Source of the DNA: Beroe ovata
Taxonomy: Eukaryota; Ctenophora; Nuda; Beroida; Beroidae
Length of the DNA stretch: 64,000 nucleotides
Direction: 5' to 3'
NCBI GenBank assembly: GCA_946803715.1
Contig: CAMPET010000032.1
Coordinates: 329,654 to 393,653, forward strand
This document shows, piece by piece, positions 24,201 to 35,634 of the stretch; position 1 is the first letter of the stretch, and each line of letters opens with the position of its first letter. The position numbers and the translations under genes were made by a program. Below the pieces are notes generated by a model. That model worked only from the letters and a program-made list of their open reading frames with translations, searched no databases and was not told where the DNA came from.

Positions 24201-26516
24201 TGGGGCGGTCACAGTCTTAATTATTAGTTTGCGTAACGCGCAAAGGTTCAGAATAATCACAAAAACCTTTCTCAAGCACCTCTAACGCTGCGCGCGTCAC
24301 GCGCGCACGCACATGGACTGAGTCAGCTACAACGAGGCGAACACCGCGGAAAATCTTCACTAATCTTTGAAAAGATCTAAGCCCAATTTCTGTTTCAGAC
24401 AATACAGTCACTCCTGCAGCATCTGACAAAAGAGTGTGTGTATCTGATAGAGCCGTTGGTATCACCTCTATTTGTGATTCGCGATGCTCCCAACTTTGAA
24501 AACGATTCCCTGTTTTCGATAACAGTGGGCCATTTCGTTCGTCTAGTTGGTGTCAAGAAACTCCTTGCTGTATATCCACTGTTGGTCCAGACTGGCGATA
24601 GTGTTGAGATATCCAACGGCTGGCTTTTGCCCATACTACGGGACAACATTTCTCATTCTGAACTCAGTTACTTCGTGTCTCACATTGTTCCAATAACAGC
24701 AACCCTGCGAACGCGGGCTGAAACGATGAAACAGGAAAATAACACTCTGGATCAAAAAATATGCTCTAATTTGGAATTCCAACTCTGGAACTTGCTGCCC
24801 AGTTTTTGCAAGAATCCAACAGATGTGATGGAATCATTCAAAGTGGTAGCGAAGACCCTCGGAACTCTCTTGGGCCAGAGAATGGAAATCAGGAATGTGC
24901 TCTGTTCCGCACTCATTTCATTGATAGAGACCTGTCTCACTGACAATGAGAAAATCGAGGTGGGACGGTTTGCCAAAAATTTCCTCCCTATTCTCCTCAA
25001 CATATTCCTTGCTGAACCAAAAGTCGGGGATCCTCCTGTGAAACCTGTGTTGGACTGTATCACTGCTTACATTTCTGTGTGCCCTAAAGAAACTCTGCAT
25101 ACATTCTTTTCGAAGGTAAAATACCTCAGTTCAATCCAGCCGAATGACATGATTCTTAAACTCGTTTTAAAATTCTATCTTATCGTAACACATGCGTTTT
25201 TCACAGATTTTACAGAAGACAGGGGAGGAGGTATCGAAAGGTGGGGATACATCGAGGTTATTGGAAGTATTGGAGGTTATGATAGCTCATCTAACTATTG
25301 ATGATATAAGCACAACCTATAGCACAATATTGCCATGGCTGAATGAGCCAGGCGACTCTTCTAAACAGAAAAGAGCGTATCAGGTTAGTGTGAGCGTCAG
25401 GTTAGCACTCGTATAAATCAGGTTTGTATGAGATCACGTTGTCAGAACGGAAATGTAATCATCCGGTTCGAGAATGAGGATTATGGTGATACTATAAGAG
25501 TATCTGTGATCACAAATCTCTGATAACATTTGTCCTCAGATCCTGTGTTCCATTCTAGAGGGTAATGCGGACTCACACAGTCGATACGTATCTGCTAATC
25601 TGGAAAGTATCTGCAATCATCTTACTGATTCCCTGGCGCTAGCACAACCGGCAGCTAAGAAACATAGACTAAAGTGTCTGCTGGCCCTGGTCAAGCGCCT
25701 TGACTTGGAAACCCTTGAGTTCATCCCTACCATCCTTCCTGAGGTATGAGATTCGTGATTCTTGTTATTATTAACAGAGCGATTTTGACATGTCACTATA
25801 TGGGATTCCAGCTGATAAATTGCATATTACCTCCGAAATATATATTGTCATCTAAGTGGTTGTATCATGTGCCATTATTGATAGTGTGTATGTGTAATGT
25901 GTGTGTGTGTGGGGGTATATGTGTGGGGGAGGGTATTTGCTGAAGGAATAACTGGAACGAGGGGAGGGTTACTGTGGCCAGTGGAGATGGGGCACAGTGT
26001 GTGTTTGCAATGTTACATCCCCACCACATTAAGTGTTTCTGCAGGTCATTCTCTGTGTGAAGGAACAGAATGAGAAGAGCAGAGTAGCTGCGTACCAATG
26101 TCTCGTGTCTATCGGCTATGTATACCTCGACAAAAGCGAGGATAAGAGACTTGCCATGAAAATGTACATCGAGATGATTGCTGCGGGTCTCACTGGAACT
26201 ACACAGTTGTCGAGGTAATAGCTCTAATATGGATTTTCCTTTTTATCAATACATCAGTATCAAACTGATACCTATCGGCTATTAACGTAGGTTATAATTG
26301 CAACTATTCACAGTGCTACACTGTTGTGTTTGAGTAAGCTGATTTACGAGTACGGCTCGTATCTTGAGGATGATGTTCTAGACCAAGTGTTGGAGATAGT
26401 GGTCGCTATGATGGCAACCAAACAGCGGGAGATCATCAAGGGAGTTTTGTCATTCACCAAGGTATGCGTGCTTGTGTATGCGTGCTTGTGTGTGTGTGTG
26501 TGTGTGTGTGTGTGTN

Positions 26517-26548
<32 letters not shown>

Positions 26549-28136
26549 TGTGTGTGTGTGTTCCTACATATATTTCTACTGTTTTATGAGTAGTGATTAT
26601 CTGAACTGTATCTCACTATAACACCAGAGTGCTATTGGAGTCATACCCTACCTGGTCATGGAACCGTACATCAAACCAATCCTGGAATCCTTCGCTACAA
26701 TGGATAAGCCAATCAGACATCACTTCAGGTACGGCATATTCCACGAACACAAACGAGACTAATGCCGCAATTACTATTTGTTCCTTGTTTAAATACTCCC
26801 TGTGAAATTACTTCACTCGTCATTCGTCGATTCAGGGCTAAGATTAAAGTTCTCCTGGAAAGAATGTTACGGAGGTTCGGATATGAGTTCGTTCACAAGT
26901 TAGCCGGACCGGAGCATAAGAAAGTGCTGAACAATATCGTGAAGGCACAGAGACGCGCCAAATCAGCACATAGCAAGGCTGGAGACGATGGTAGTGGGGA
27001 GGATGAGGGTTTGGAGTCGGATGGTGATGATGAGAGGATGGATGACTTCAAACAACTGAGAGGAAAAGGATCACGGAGTGAGGTATGATCAGCTCCTTCT
27101 CTCACAAACATTGCCTCATTAGCTCGCCAAGTAGCTCACCTAGCAACTCACTTGCTCACTTAGTACAGTTGACCTCTATACTCACCTCTGTATTAGTATA
27201 CTCACCAAGATTGCGGCAATGATTCCCTCACTCGTTCAGCTATAGTACCCACCTCTATTGACTTGGAGTATTGGGGTGTTTTGTAGAAGTCACACGACTG
27301 TTTCATTTGTCGCATCTGTGCGTTATCAGAAATACCGAATTCTTGATCTACTGACCTCTTCCCCTCTCAGTTAACCTCAAAGTTGGTGGAAGGAGAGAAC
27401 CCTCTAGATTTCCTGGATAACTCCATGATTCCGCGAATATACAAGGGAACGAAGAAAGACCCATGTGTACTACCTGAAAAGGACGGGAAACTCCTCATTG
27501 AGGACTTATCACAGGTATATATTGCAAATGCTGTGGTGCTATGCAAAGTTAAGTTAGTACATGTATTCCTTCAATAATCTCCATTCGATGGAAATAACGA
27601 CAATGGACAATGGAAATAACGACCCAAGCGTCGTGAACCATCTTGTTGTAACTCGTGACACTGTTCAGAAAGTAAAGGACGCGCACATCAGTGACGATGA
27701 GGAGGGAGACAGTGAGGAGGGAGACGAAGACGAGATTGTCAAGGCAGCAACTAACCCCTTCGGTAGACCGAGCAAGGGAATATACAGGTGAGAGGAGACA
27801 CTTCAGTCAGCTGTCACATACACGTGTCATTCTGTCACGTGGTACTCTGTCTCGTGGTACTCGGTCATTCAGTCACGTGGTACTCTGTGCTGAGAACATG
27901 CGTGTTGCAGGGACACTAAACGCAAGAGCGCTGCTAAAGCTGATGGGTCGTCCTACAAATCGAGCAAAGCTGCAGGTGACATGAAGAAGAAAGGAAAACA
28001 GGAACCGTTTGCGTATATTTCTATCAATCAGAAGAAAGGTAAGAAGAAAGCCCATGGACAGTTCGATAACCTTGTCAAGGCCGGCAAAGCCGGTGCTCTG
28101 AAGGGCCGCAAAGCGAAGAAACGGCAGAAGTCTTAG
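20936..28136 (+). CDS. RRP12: Ribosomal RNA processing protein 12 (RRP12), multi-exon
   Basis: About 17 exons give a HEAT-repeat protein matching RRP12 along its length: basic start MARQKGKRWKRGD (exon 1, 20936-21149), HKEVCAVLTAVTEVI, TAYFAALLTALE, KPKIRHAAQRALTQL (23027-23275), WLLPILRDNI and EVGRFAKNFLPILLNIF (24400-25115), KHRLKCLLALVKRL (25541-25743), RRFGYEFVHKLAG (26836-27082), acidic stretch, NPLDFLD, and a basic nucleolar tail ending GRKAKKRQKS (27911-28136). Known: RRP12 acts in pre-rRNA processing and nuclear export of pre-40S particles. The start is the ATG at 20936. Exons 2 and 3 occur twice (21237-21382 with 21958-22157; 22401-22546 with 22700-22898), and exon 4 also has a truncated copy at about 22297-22362. 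A working mRNA should use only one set. Confidence 0.93.
21470..21955. repeat. About 60-bp intron repeat, three copies in copy A, one in copy B
   Basis: The unit TTGAACAGTCCTATTCCTCC followed by ATAACCTCCCTGTCTCATGC and ACCAATATCGCACTC occurs near 21476, 21533 and 21907, but only once near 22649 in the other RRP12 copy. The second and third copies are separated by the SINE. Confidence 0.75.
21576..21897 (+). mobile_element. tRNA-derived SINE
   Basis: An insertion of about 320 bp present in only one of the two RRP12 copies. Its head has RNA polymerase III promoter boxes at tRNA-like spacing: A box TGGCTTAGTGG (21585-21595) and B box GTTCGAGTCC (21629-21638). A unique body follows, and the element ends in an A-rich tail at 21897. 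The target site is the 60-bp intron repeat; a clear target-site duplication is not distinguishable from that repeat. Confidence 0.85.
26484..26565. repeat. (GT)n microsatellite with an N
   Basis: GT dinucleotide array in an RRP12 intron, interrupted by a single undetermined base at 26516. Confidence 0.9.
27810..27895. repeat. CACGTG-containing short repeat in last RRP12 intron
   Basis: Units like TGTCACGTGGTACTC recur three to four times, sharing the CACGTG core seen in the myosin XVIII intron array. Confidence 0.6.
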
Positions 28137-28489
28137 TATTTACCTGGTAATGGACAAACTGTGAAATTGAGGGAGATGTACTGGTGTATTTTAGCTTCTG
28201 ACCTTCTTAGTTCTTAGACACATTTTTTCACTTCGCTAAAACAAAACTAAAAACAATGAATGATAAAAGAATGGTGGTTCAGTGAAAAAACGAAATTTGT
28301 ACAAGTGTCATTATGTCAGGGGAAATAAAGATTACTGCATCACGTAGCGTGCTACGGCGATGCGACATTACACGGTGTTACCGTGTTCTGATGTAGAGTC
28401 GCCTTGTTACATGTCATGTAACATGCGATTTTAGGTCACACTCTAATGCTAAACTGTGCTACAAGCTCCAAACTGTGTTACAAGCTCTA
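28137..28489. other. Convergent intergenic region after RRP12
   Basis: Holds the 3' UTR of RRP12, including AATAAA near 28324, and the 3' end of the small minus-strand gene. A short ATCACGTAGCGTGCTACGGCGATG-like patch is self-complementary. No other feature seen. Confidence 0.5.
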
Positions 28490-29149
28490 TCATATGATAG
28501 GCAAGTGTTCGGCACAAGATGTGTTTATGTAGTTCGTTATCCATGCTCCTTTATCAATATTTCCTCGATCATTCGAGAAAATTCGTGACAGCGAGTCAGA
28601 GTTCAGTTGTTCAAAGGTCACTGCTGGACTTTGTTTCCCCTGTGTGGACTCCCGAATTCCTGGCATAACTGGTGTCTTGTTCCGCGGTGTCATGGCATGT
28701 GGTGTACCGGCATGCGGTGTCACATCTTGTGGTGTCACGGGCAGGGGTGCTGTGGACGGCGGCACTAAACTGTTATCCTTGCTGTGTCGTGATTTCACGA
28801 ATGCCTTATGCCATGTCTTGATATCCCTGCAAAGTGGTGTTATTTGTACAGCCACAAACAATCCTCAATGACACGGTGATAAACTATTGCATACTGATTA
28901 TAATTCCTATCTCACAACCCAGACTGATTGGTGTAATGATTGTTTGTATCCTCAATAAAAATCGTTTTAGATGTGATGTCAATAATTGTGTACGATAAAA
29001 ACATTATGATATCCCAAAACCAATATAAAAACAAATTTATCTGATGTCTAAATTCGGTTGATGAATCCCAGTTTATATAGCACACTGGTTGTCAACAATC
29101 ATATAAACTGACAAGGGATGACATACTCACTGGGGCCACTGGCAGACAT
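28490..29149 (-). CDS. Small Thr-Pro-rich protein, function unknown (two exons)
   Basis: Exon 1 (29149-29127) starts MSASGPSE. A GTATGT donor joins it in frame to exon 2 (28826-28490), continuing DIKTWHKAFVKSRHS and ending HLPII. The protein is about 120 residues. Its middle has five or six TP dipeptides spaced every five to seven residues (PVTPQDVTPH, AMTPRNKTP), resembling clustered proline-directed kinase sites. The C-terminus, with DKGAWITNYINTS, may be a short helix. There are no membrane segments, signal peptide or known domain. Its promoter would lie within about 130 bp of the stop codon of the next minus-strand gene. I do not recognise the family; a cell-cycle phosphoprotein is one possibility but only a guess. 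Confidence 0.55.
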
Positions 29150-29279
29150 ATCGATCCACAGAATTCCAGAAACACTGACAGCCATGCTAAGTCACTGATC
29201 GAAACACTGACCCTGTGACAAACATGCTGACTGAATAAAAACATGCTGATTAACTGACATGCTAGCACACTGACAGCTC

Positions 29280-30317
29280 TCAAATATCGTCCTCTATGAT
29301 AGTGTCTGTGCCGTTCATGAACTCTGTTTGACACGACCTCGATTCCACTTTTCCTCGCAATTTCTGTATCTGAAGTTTTGTTTTCTCATTCTTCAGTCGC
29401 AACCTCTCCACCTTCAGTTGAAGCAAGTGTCTCTGCAACTCTCTACACTTTATCATGTGTTCATCCTCTGTGACGTTCAGAGTATCGTCTGCCAGCGGAG
29501 TGTCAGGTGTTACGGTGTCACCATGTACCACATCTTCATCATGTGTCACGCAGTGGGGAGCATCCCTCTTTCTCTTCCTTGTCTCTTTACCCCCTGACCA
29601 CTCCCTTTTCTTCTTCTTCCTCGTCATGTCTCCCTCTCTCATCTCATCCCCTCCCTCTGTGCTATTCATGCATGAACCACGCAATATGTCATGTGTTTCA
29701 ATCCCTAGATCAACATTGATCGGTGACAGTTTACTCGCTAGTTCTGATAGGACACTATCCTGCATGTTCTGGTTTATCCCTGATGTATCCTTGTTGTCAT
29801 GGAAACACGCCAGTGATGTTAACAAATCCAGGATATGCGAGTCTGTGTTGAGGATATCAGAGCTGATGACATCATCATGTGTCACAGCCCCCTCACTACC
29901 CTCATCTTTCTCTGTGTCTGTAGGTAGTGGTGTCATCTTGACCACCACCGGGCAATCCTCTATCCCCGGATCCTCCTTCACCTGACTCGAATACTCCACA
30001 CTGTTAGTGTCCGGGGTGATGTTTTCCAGACCAATGATCTGCAAACACAGCATATCCCGATCGTGTAGTGCCTTGTTAGACCGCTCGCTCCCCTGGTTGC
30101 GGACCTTCTCCTTGACTCTCTGCTGGAGGTTATTCCACTTCTTGCACAACTGCTGCACACTGTACTCCTTCCCGCAGGAGGAAACGAGTGCTTCCTGTAT
30201 GGCGAGCCACGCGTCGCGTTTCCTGTCACGCGCACTCCGCGTGTTCTCCTTCGTCAGTATAACACACTTCTTCTTCTCTAACTCCTTCAGAAATATTGTC
30301 TCCGACTCTATGTCCAT
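29280..30317 (-). CDS. Myb/SANT-like DNA-binding domain protein (MSANTD type), single exon
   Basis: A 345-codon frame starting at MDIESETIFLKEL. Residues 10-85 have the Trp/helix pattern of Myb/SANT-like regulators of the MSANTD/trihelix kind: RDRKRDAWLAIQEALVSSCG, YSVQQLCKKWNNLQQRVKEK. A long acidic linker follows, then a basic patch (RKKKKREW, RKRKRD near 240) that is likely a nuclear signal, and a C-terminal leucine-rich coiled coil (HLLQLKVERLRLKNEKTKL). This layout, a SANT-like domain plus C-terminal coiled coil, is common in MSANTD3/4-like proteins and in domesticated Harbinger transposon partners. Intronless structure would suit a transposon-derived origin, but no transposase or terminal repeats are visible here. 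Confidence 0.75.
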   Translation of the reverse strand: MDIESETIFLKELEKKKCVILTKENTRSARDRKRDAWLAIQEALVSSCGKEYSVQQLCKKWNNLQQRVKEKVRNQGSERSNKALHDRDMLCLQIIGLENITPDTNSVEYSSQVKEDPGIEDCPVVVKMTPLPTDTEKDEGSEGAVTHDDVISSDILNTDSHILDLLTSLACFHDNKDTSGINQNMQDSVLSELASKLSPINVDLGIETHDILRGSCMNSTEGGDEMREGDMTRKKKKREWSGGKETRKRKRDAPHCVTHDEDVVHGDTVTPDTPLADDTLNVTEDEHMIKCRELQRHLLQLKVERLRLKNEKTKLQIQKLRGKVESRSCQTEFMNGTDTIIEDDI

Positions 30318-31480
30318 GTTGCTGTAAAGATATCCAGATTGAACTAGCTAGATTTCCCAGAAAACTACCAAGTCGTGTTTGGCACACGGGCCATGCTCTC
30401 TGATAACATTCCGATAGAGTCAATTCTAACTTTACGATTGACTTTTTAAATGTACTGCTTGCGACTGTGAGAATTACGAATCACTCGTGCCTCAAGAATC
30501 GATGAAAACGTCGGTAACAAGTTAAAACAATGGTGAGTGTGCCATATCTTGATCAGTTGTTATCAGTACACAATACACTGGGATCAGTCAAGCTTACATA
30601 ATTACCGTTGTATCAGCAAACATGAGGTGTTGGATAGCACACCTATCGGCGGGCCACAGTGCCACACCCCCTAAAGTTAACACTGTGGGGCACAACCCCT
30701 GGTATTATGAGCTGAAGTGCACACCCCCCTGTGTTGGATACGACGGGGGGGGGTTGTGTGGTGCACACCCCTGTAAAGCTCACAATGAAAGTGAGTGTGT
30801 ACAATAATTATTGTAGAAAGTAAGAAGCTGCAAAAACAAAGGAAAGCAGGGGTCGTATTACAAGTTCCCTTTCCCCACACACACAAACAGTGTCGCGTAC
30901 AAGCTATGGTAAGAATAACACAGAGCTCAAGTAAGTTATGAGATACTTTGAGAATAATATATAGCAAGCAACGTACATTCTGCAAGCGGTGTGTGTGTGC
31001 GTGTAACAATGGGATTCAGTGAGACACTACAACACAGCGAGGGAGAGGGAGAGAGAGAGTTTATAATACACTGTAAAGATTAGAAGGTTCTCAAAGTAAT
31101 ATATCGCTCCCCAATTATTCCATATACGGGATGTTGAGATAATACGTTAGTGTAGGCTCACATACTCCTTTCTATATAATACGGAGGAAGTATCTCTCTA
31201 ATTGGTATATCGAATAAAGTCTACTGGGACGGACTGGTTTCTCTGTTTTCAAGGTCTGGGGTATCAATTACTGTATAATGCCCCCTCACACAAACAGATA
31301 AATACACACGAACAGACACACGCACAAACTCACAGACAAACAAACCCACGTACAGACACAGACACTCACAAACACATATGCAGTATGCACACAGACTCAA
31401 ACACACAGACCCACACAAAATCAGTTCATACACACAGTCCACACACACACACAAACACAGATACAAACACAGACACACAC
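30318..31480. other. Intergenic stretch with an unresolved exon candidate and CA-rich repeats
   Basis: At 30531 an ATG is followed at once by GTGAGT, and at about 30808-30910 an open segment between a TAG acceptor and a GTAAGA donor could continue it (MKVRSCKNKGK...). I could not find a third exon, so no gene is called. 31270-31490 is a CA-rich microsatellite. Confidence 0.3.
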
Positions 31481-31497
31481 ACAGTACACACATCTAC

Positions 31498-33054
31498 CTT
31501 CTCATGATAGTGTTGACTGAGTTGGCCCACATAGTTTTATTGCAGACTGTATTCTCCTCTGTCCCTCCCTCCTTTGACAGTGAACTGAAACATCTCTGAA
31601 GTGCTGTTGCTGTCCTACTCCTGAGTGAACAGACCAGTGTTTTGTTGTCATGGCAACTGTGGTTGCAGGTTGTCTTGATGTGTCATCCTCACCTTTCATC
31701 ATTACCTGTGTTTGGTCATGCTGTGATGTCTATTGAGCACTTCCCCGTACAGCATTGTTCGTTTGGGGCGGACTGCTGGCCCAGACACCACTCTGCGCTC
31801 CTCAGTGAGTGATGACTGGGTTGCTGTATGACCTGCTTTGGTTGCTCGAGTTGCTGTGACGGCTGGAAGTGTGGGTCGGGATAGCAACACTGTTGCTAAT
31901 GCCTTGGAGCGATGCAGCAAAATCTGGGAACGAAAATTTATCACTGACAAACTTCCCAGCATCACCCTATCACCTCCCCTTATCAACCCAAGTAACGTGT
32001 CATTATGTATAGTAACGTGTCATCATGTCATATCATCCCTAGTAACGTGTTCTGTCACCCCTAGATCTGGGTATTTGTTGCTCAAAAAGGGAGGTACCAG
32101 CTACTCCTTACATCTCCCCCACTCACCTTTTCATCTCGAGTGATGGCGTTTTTGAAGAAGTTCTTCTCTTTATCGATAGAAGTCAGGGTTTTCGCTAGTC
32201 TCATGTCCTCCTTGTTATTGATGTATTGTGCCATGTTGTCAGTATGCCTGTTGATCGCCTTCACGTTGACAGCTGTGTAACTCTGCGGTAACATATACCA
32301 TGTTACATTGTGTAACATACAATGTGACAATGTGTAACACATAATGTGACAATGTGTTACACACTGTTTAACACTTTATTACATTGTGTTACATATAGTT
32401 CCATTGTGTTATTATACTTGAAAACTGTTACATAGTGCTACGTCGCCCAACCATTAAGCGACCGAATTCGCAAGAGCGTTCAACTCCAACTGACGTACCA
32501 TTGAGGCGTGCCTATCGATAATGTCAAATACTAGCCTTCTTATGGAGTTGACTTCCCTTGCTGTAAGTTTTACAAAACATGTTAGCGACTAACGAGGAAG
32601 ACGAACTATACTCAGAGTGAGCTGTACTATATGATATCTTTACAATGTCACTATGGTGACTGCGAATACAGTGAATTAGCACGGGATTATTTTCTTGCAA
32701 CCTTCACAAAAATATGAGTTCTGAGTATCATATATTCACTTCTAATCTGGGGAAGAGGAATGGGGATGTAGGATACACCGTGCTATTATACCCCTATACC
32801 CCCTATACCGTGCTATTATACCGTGCTATTATACCGTGCTACAATAATATTGCATTTCCCAATGTCCCGATGCTCTATTCAGACATATTGTGTCCATGTC
32901 ATTGTCTGTTCGCAAACCTGTCCAGGGAGGGTGTAGCGTCTTGCTCTGTGAATCACCACCTCCTTGGCTTTGTTAAGTGTTTCCTGTTCACTGGGTCCTG
33001 GCAGTGGCTTACTCGGTGGTGGAGTGGCGCATTTAGAAGGGTCCTGCGATAGAT

Positions 33055-33103
<49 letters not shown>

Positions 33104-33304
33104 TATGTCTATGTCTGTGTCAGAATCAGATTCACAATAGATTCAATAACCGAGAAAACTCACAAACACTTCATCCTCCTCATTTTGCTTCTTCCCCTTG
33201 TTACATATTGTGTTACTTGTTTTGTTACATGTTGTGTTACAGCTAGGAAGAGTAACCAGTCTACTAGGTCTGTTCTCAGCCGATGAATTCTTGTCGGGAA
33301 TCAT
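31498..33304 (-). CDS. Unrecognised multi-exon protein
   Basis: Six segments with good splice sites: 33304-33164 (start MIPDKNSSAENR), 33043-32918 (DPSKCATPPPSKPLPG... HRARRYTLPGQ), 32560-32499 (EVNSIRRLVFDIIDRHASM), 32282-32127 (SYTAVNVKAINRHTDNMA), 31923-31706 and 31656-31498. All joins keep frame except that between the second and third, where one base is unaccounted for, so a small exon or other boundary is missing there. The last segment ends in a donor and the C-terminus is unresolved. The protein is basic, mostly helical in composition, with no signal peptide, membrane segment or domain I know. Confidence 0.5.
32285..32430. repeat. TGTTACA-type intron repeat
   Basis: Degenerate repeats of GTTACATTGTGTAACA and similar, partly self-complementary, in an intron of the unrecognised gene. 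Confidence 0.6.
33056..33102. repeat. (GT)n microsatellite
   Basis: Uninterrupted GT array of about 22 units in the first intron of the unrecognised minus-strand gene. Confidence 0.9.
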
Positions 33305-33309
33305 GTTCC

Positions 33310-34360
33310 TCGCCCGGTTTCATTAGTTTCTGTGTGTGTTTTATGGGTGTCACTATGTCAGACATAGTGACATACGCATAGTATGACTACGAGTTGTGTT
33401 CATAATGATAAACTTAAAGTACTAATGCGGGATAAATGGACCAGGTCACTGAAAACCCAGTTTTTTTTCCCGTGCTGCGCGACTCAATCGCTGAGTAGAA
33501 TATCAATAAGGGTCCTACAACTGCAAGTGCAACGTGTGCTAACTCGTGGTTCCATGTTCAATTGTAAACTACACCGATGCGGAAACTGTAATCGACCATT
33601 TAATTATGCTCGTCCATAAAGGGACGCGTTATTCATATTGTAAACAACAAGTTCACTCAGGGCAACAAGTTCACTCAAAAATTTCATAGTTCATGAGATT
33701 GTATCAAGAAAACGAAGACACGGAGATTGAAATGAAGCAAGCAATTTTACGGAAATTTCCTGCATGCAATAATTCCTATGTTAAACGGAACATTCATCGG
33801 ATATGATACCTTTATCGATTACTATTTACATGAAACAGTAACTGATCTAATGCGTGTGTGTATGTGATTGTGTTAAAATATCAAGCAACTTTGTTAAATA
33901 ATTTAGGTGGCGTGTGCTCATGCTCATGCTGGTCACTGATGCTTGCTTTCATCTCCATTTCGCCATTTAAAATTGCATTTCAGTTCCACTTCCAGAGGTT
34001 GTAGAACTAGATGGCGATGAGAGAAAAGCCGCCAATTCTGACAATGACATACCGAGTACCGACCGCCTGTATCAGACATGGTCTAAACGCGCCTTTAGTT
34101 CTTTATCTTATAGTTATTCTTAATGCTGGAGTCCCGTCAAATTCAATGAGCAGTCAAGTATATAGCACTAGCAGTAGTTGGTAGTACTGGCATATTCCTA
34201 TAGCTATGCTCCGCACATAGGTTCAAGGTTGAACAGATCCACTGTTTAACTTTATGTTTTTCATCTAATTCTATGAAGGCCGATGCATCATTTTTGTTGT
34301 CCCGGTCCGCGTCCGTCCACCATTCCTCGACAAATAAAACATTGGCGGCAAAATGATGCA
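33310..34360. other. Intergenic, no gene seen
   Basis: Upstream region of the minus-strand gene. Short frames here show no domain, no splice partners and no conserved motif. Confidence 0.5.
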
Positions 34361-34366
34361 GATGTG

Positions 34367-34614
34367 TGCACACGTTGCGCGCCCCTGTTCTACTCAGTGA
34401 ACTGAAAAGTCGTAAAAGTAAAACATAAAAGGAGATGCGCGGATGTTACCGCGCTGCGTGACCCAAATACTCCGCGCGCGCTGCGCGTCTCCGCATTCCG
34501 TGGTCCTTTCAGTTTCTACGACTTTTCAGTTCATTGAGTACAGAGAAGAACAGGGGCGCGCAACGTGTGCAGTGCATATGCGCGGAGTATTTGGGTCACT
34601 GGTCACGCAGCGCG
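34367..34614. repeat. Two interleaved inverted repeats
   Basis: Arm A (34367-34417) pairs with A' (34512-34572), and arm B (34450-34476) pairs with B' (34581-34614). The order A-B-A'-B' means the two stems overlap like a pseudoknot instead of nesting. A/A' share GTTGCGCGCCCCTGTTC and ACTGAAAAGTCGTA. B/B' share GCGCTGCGTGACC and CAAATACTCCGCG. Confidence 0.8.
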
Positions 34615-34661
34615 GGAACATGCAGCTGTATAATCAGATTTTGTCAGATGTTACCTGACCT

Positions 34662-34711
34662 GTTTCTCGCGCGCGAGAAACNGAAGGTCACTGGACCCCT
34701 AGGTCCAGTGA
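34662..34711. repeat. Two adjacent perfect palindromes flanking an N
   Basis: 34662-34681 is a 20-bp perfect palindrome built on CGCGCG. 34688-34711 has 10-bp perfect arms (TCACTGGACC and complement). A single N sits between them at 34682. Confidence 0.85.
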
Positions 34712-34985
34712 TCTATTGGCCATGGATCTGAATGATCCTAATACACCACCAGGTTTCTCCTTGTTTAGACCGAAGGGTTGAATAGTCAGTAACCTGTTTA
34801 CCCACATCTGTTCAGCAATGTCGAGGTCCTTTGGACTCGCTTCTAAAACAGAGAATGTATAGTTACTGTTGAACGAGCCTACTGAATGCAAGTGATGAAT
34901 CTCTTGTAGGTGTTCAGCAAGAGTCCTTTCATCTGACTCACAAGTGCCCTCATCCGTGTACCCAACATGAGATCTGTGGCCAGCT
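34688..34985 (-). pseudogene. GIY-YIG-like endonuclease C-terminal fragment
   Basis: Reading frame on the minus strand from an AG acceptor near 34986: SHVGYTDEG, AEHLQEIHHLHS, YTFSVLEASPKDLDIAEQMW, VNRLLTIQPFGLNKEKPGGV, then a stop near 34688. The E-x-x-W-x-x-x-L...P-x-GLN pattern is typical of the C-terminal half of GIY-YIG nuclease domains found in invertebrate retroelement-like and virus-like genes. The GIY and YIG motifs and catalytic Arg are not visible, and the frame abuts palindromic repeats, so this is most likely a decayed or truncated mobile-element fragment. Confidence 0.45.
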
Positions 34986-34989
34986 ATTC

Positions 34990-35634
34990 AAAACAAAAAA
35001 TATATAGTCTGTCCCGGAAAGAGAGCAGTCCAAACAACGAAGGTATTAGCTGCTATAATCTTGCACTGCGAACACTATTATCAGAAATAGAGAGCGTGCA
35101 TTATTAGCGGATATTATGCCCAGAGAGTATTATAAGTGTAAAAAGTTATAAAAGTGGTTATGTAGTTTATTCATTACATCAAAAAATGTAAACTATTATT
35201 TCATCCATTAATAGACAAATTTTCATTTATTCTGTTAATTGATCTTTTTATCAATAATGAACAAGTGCCAATAGTGGTTAGAATTGAGTTGTGTGGTGCA
35301 ATGTTTCAATATAAATAAAGGGTTAAGGGATGCAATATGCAAGATACACTGTTGGATTTTGTTAATATGCATTTATCCACCTGCTTAACCTTTGGATGCT
35401 AGGCCCTCTACAAGGTTGAGCGTTAGCGATGTTGAGTGTTATCAAGGTTGAGTATTATCAAGGTTGCGCATTAGTGGTGTGTGCAAAACTAGGGCCTATT
35501 GTTGACAGCCAACTGCTTAAGTCAAGTGTAGTAGCACACTACTCTGCACTTATGGTTAAAAAGCTCTCTACAATAAAGCTGTGCATCTTTGTAATTATTC
35601 ATTACCTAAGTAGTAGGAAGGGATCAAGAAGAAA
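34990..35634. other. AT-rich intergenic region upstream of the JmjC gene
   Basis: No exon supported. Short GTTGAG(C/T)RTTA repeats at about 35410-35470 precede the JmjC start. Confidence 0.5.
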
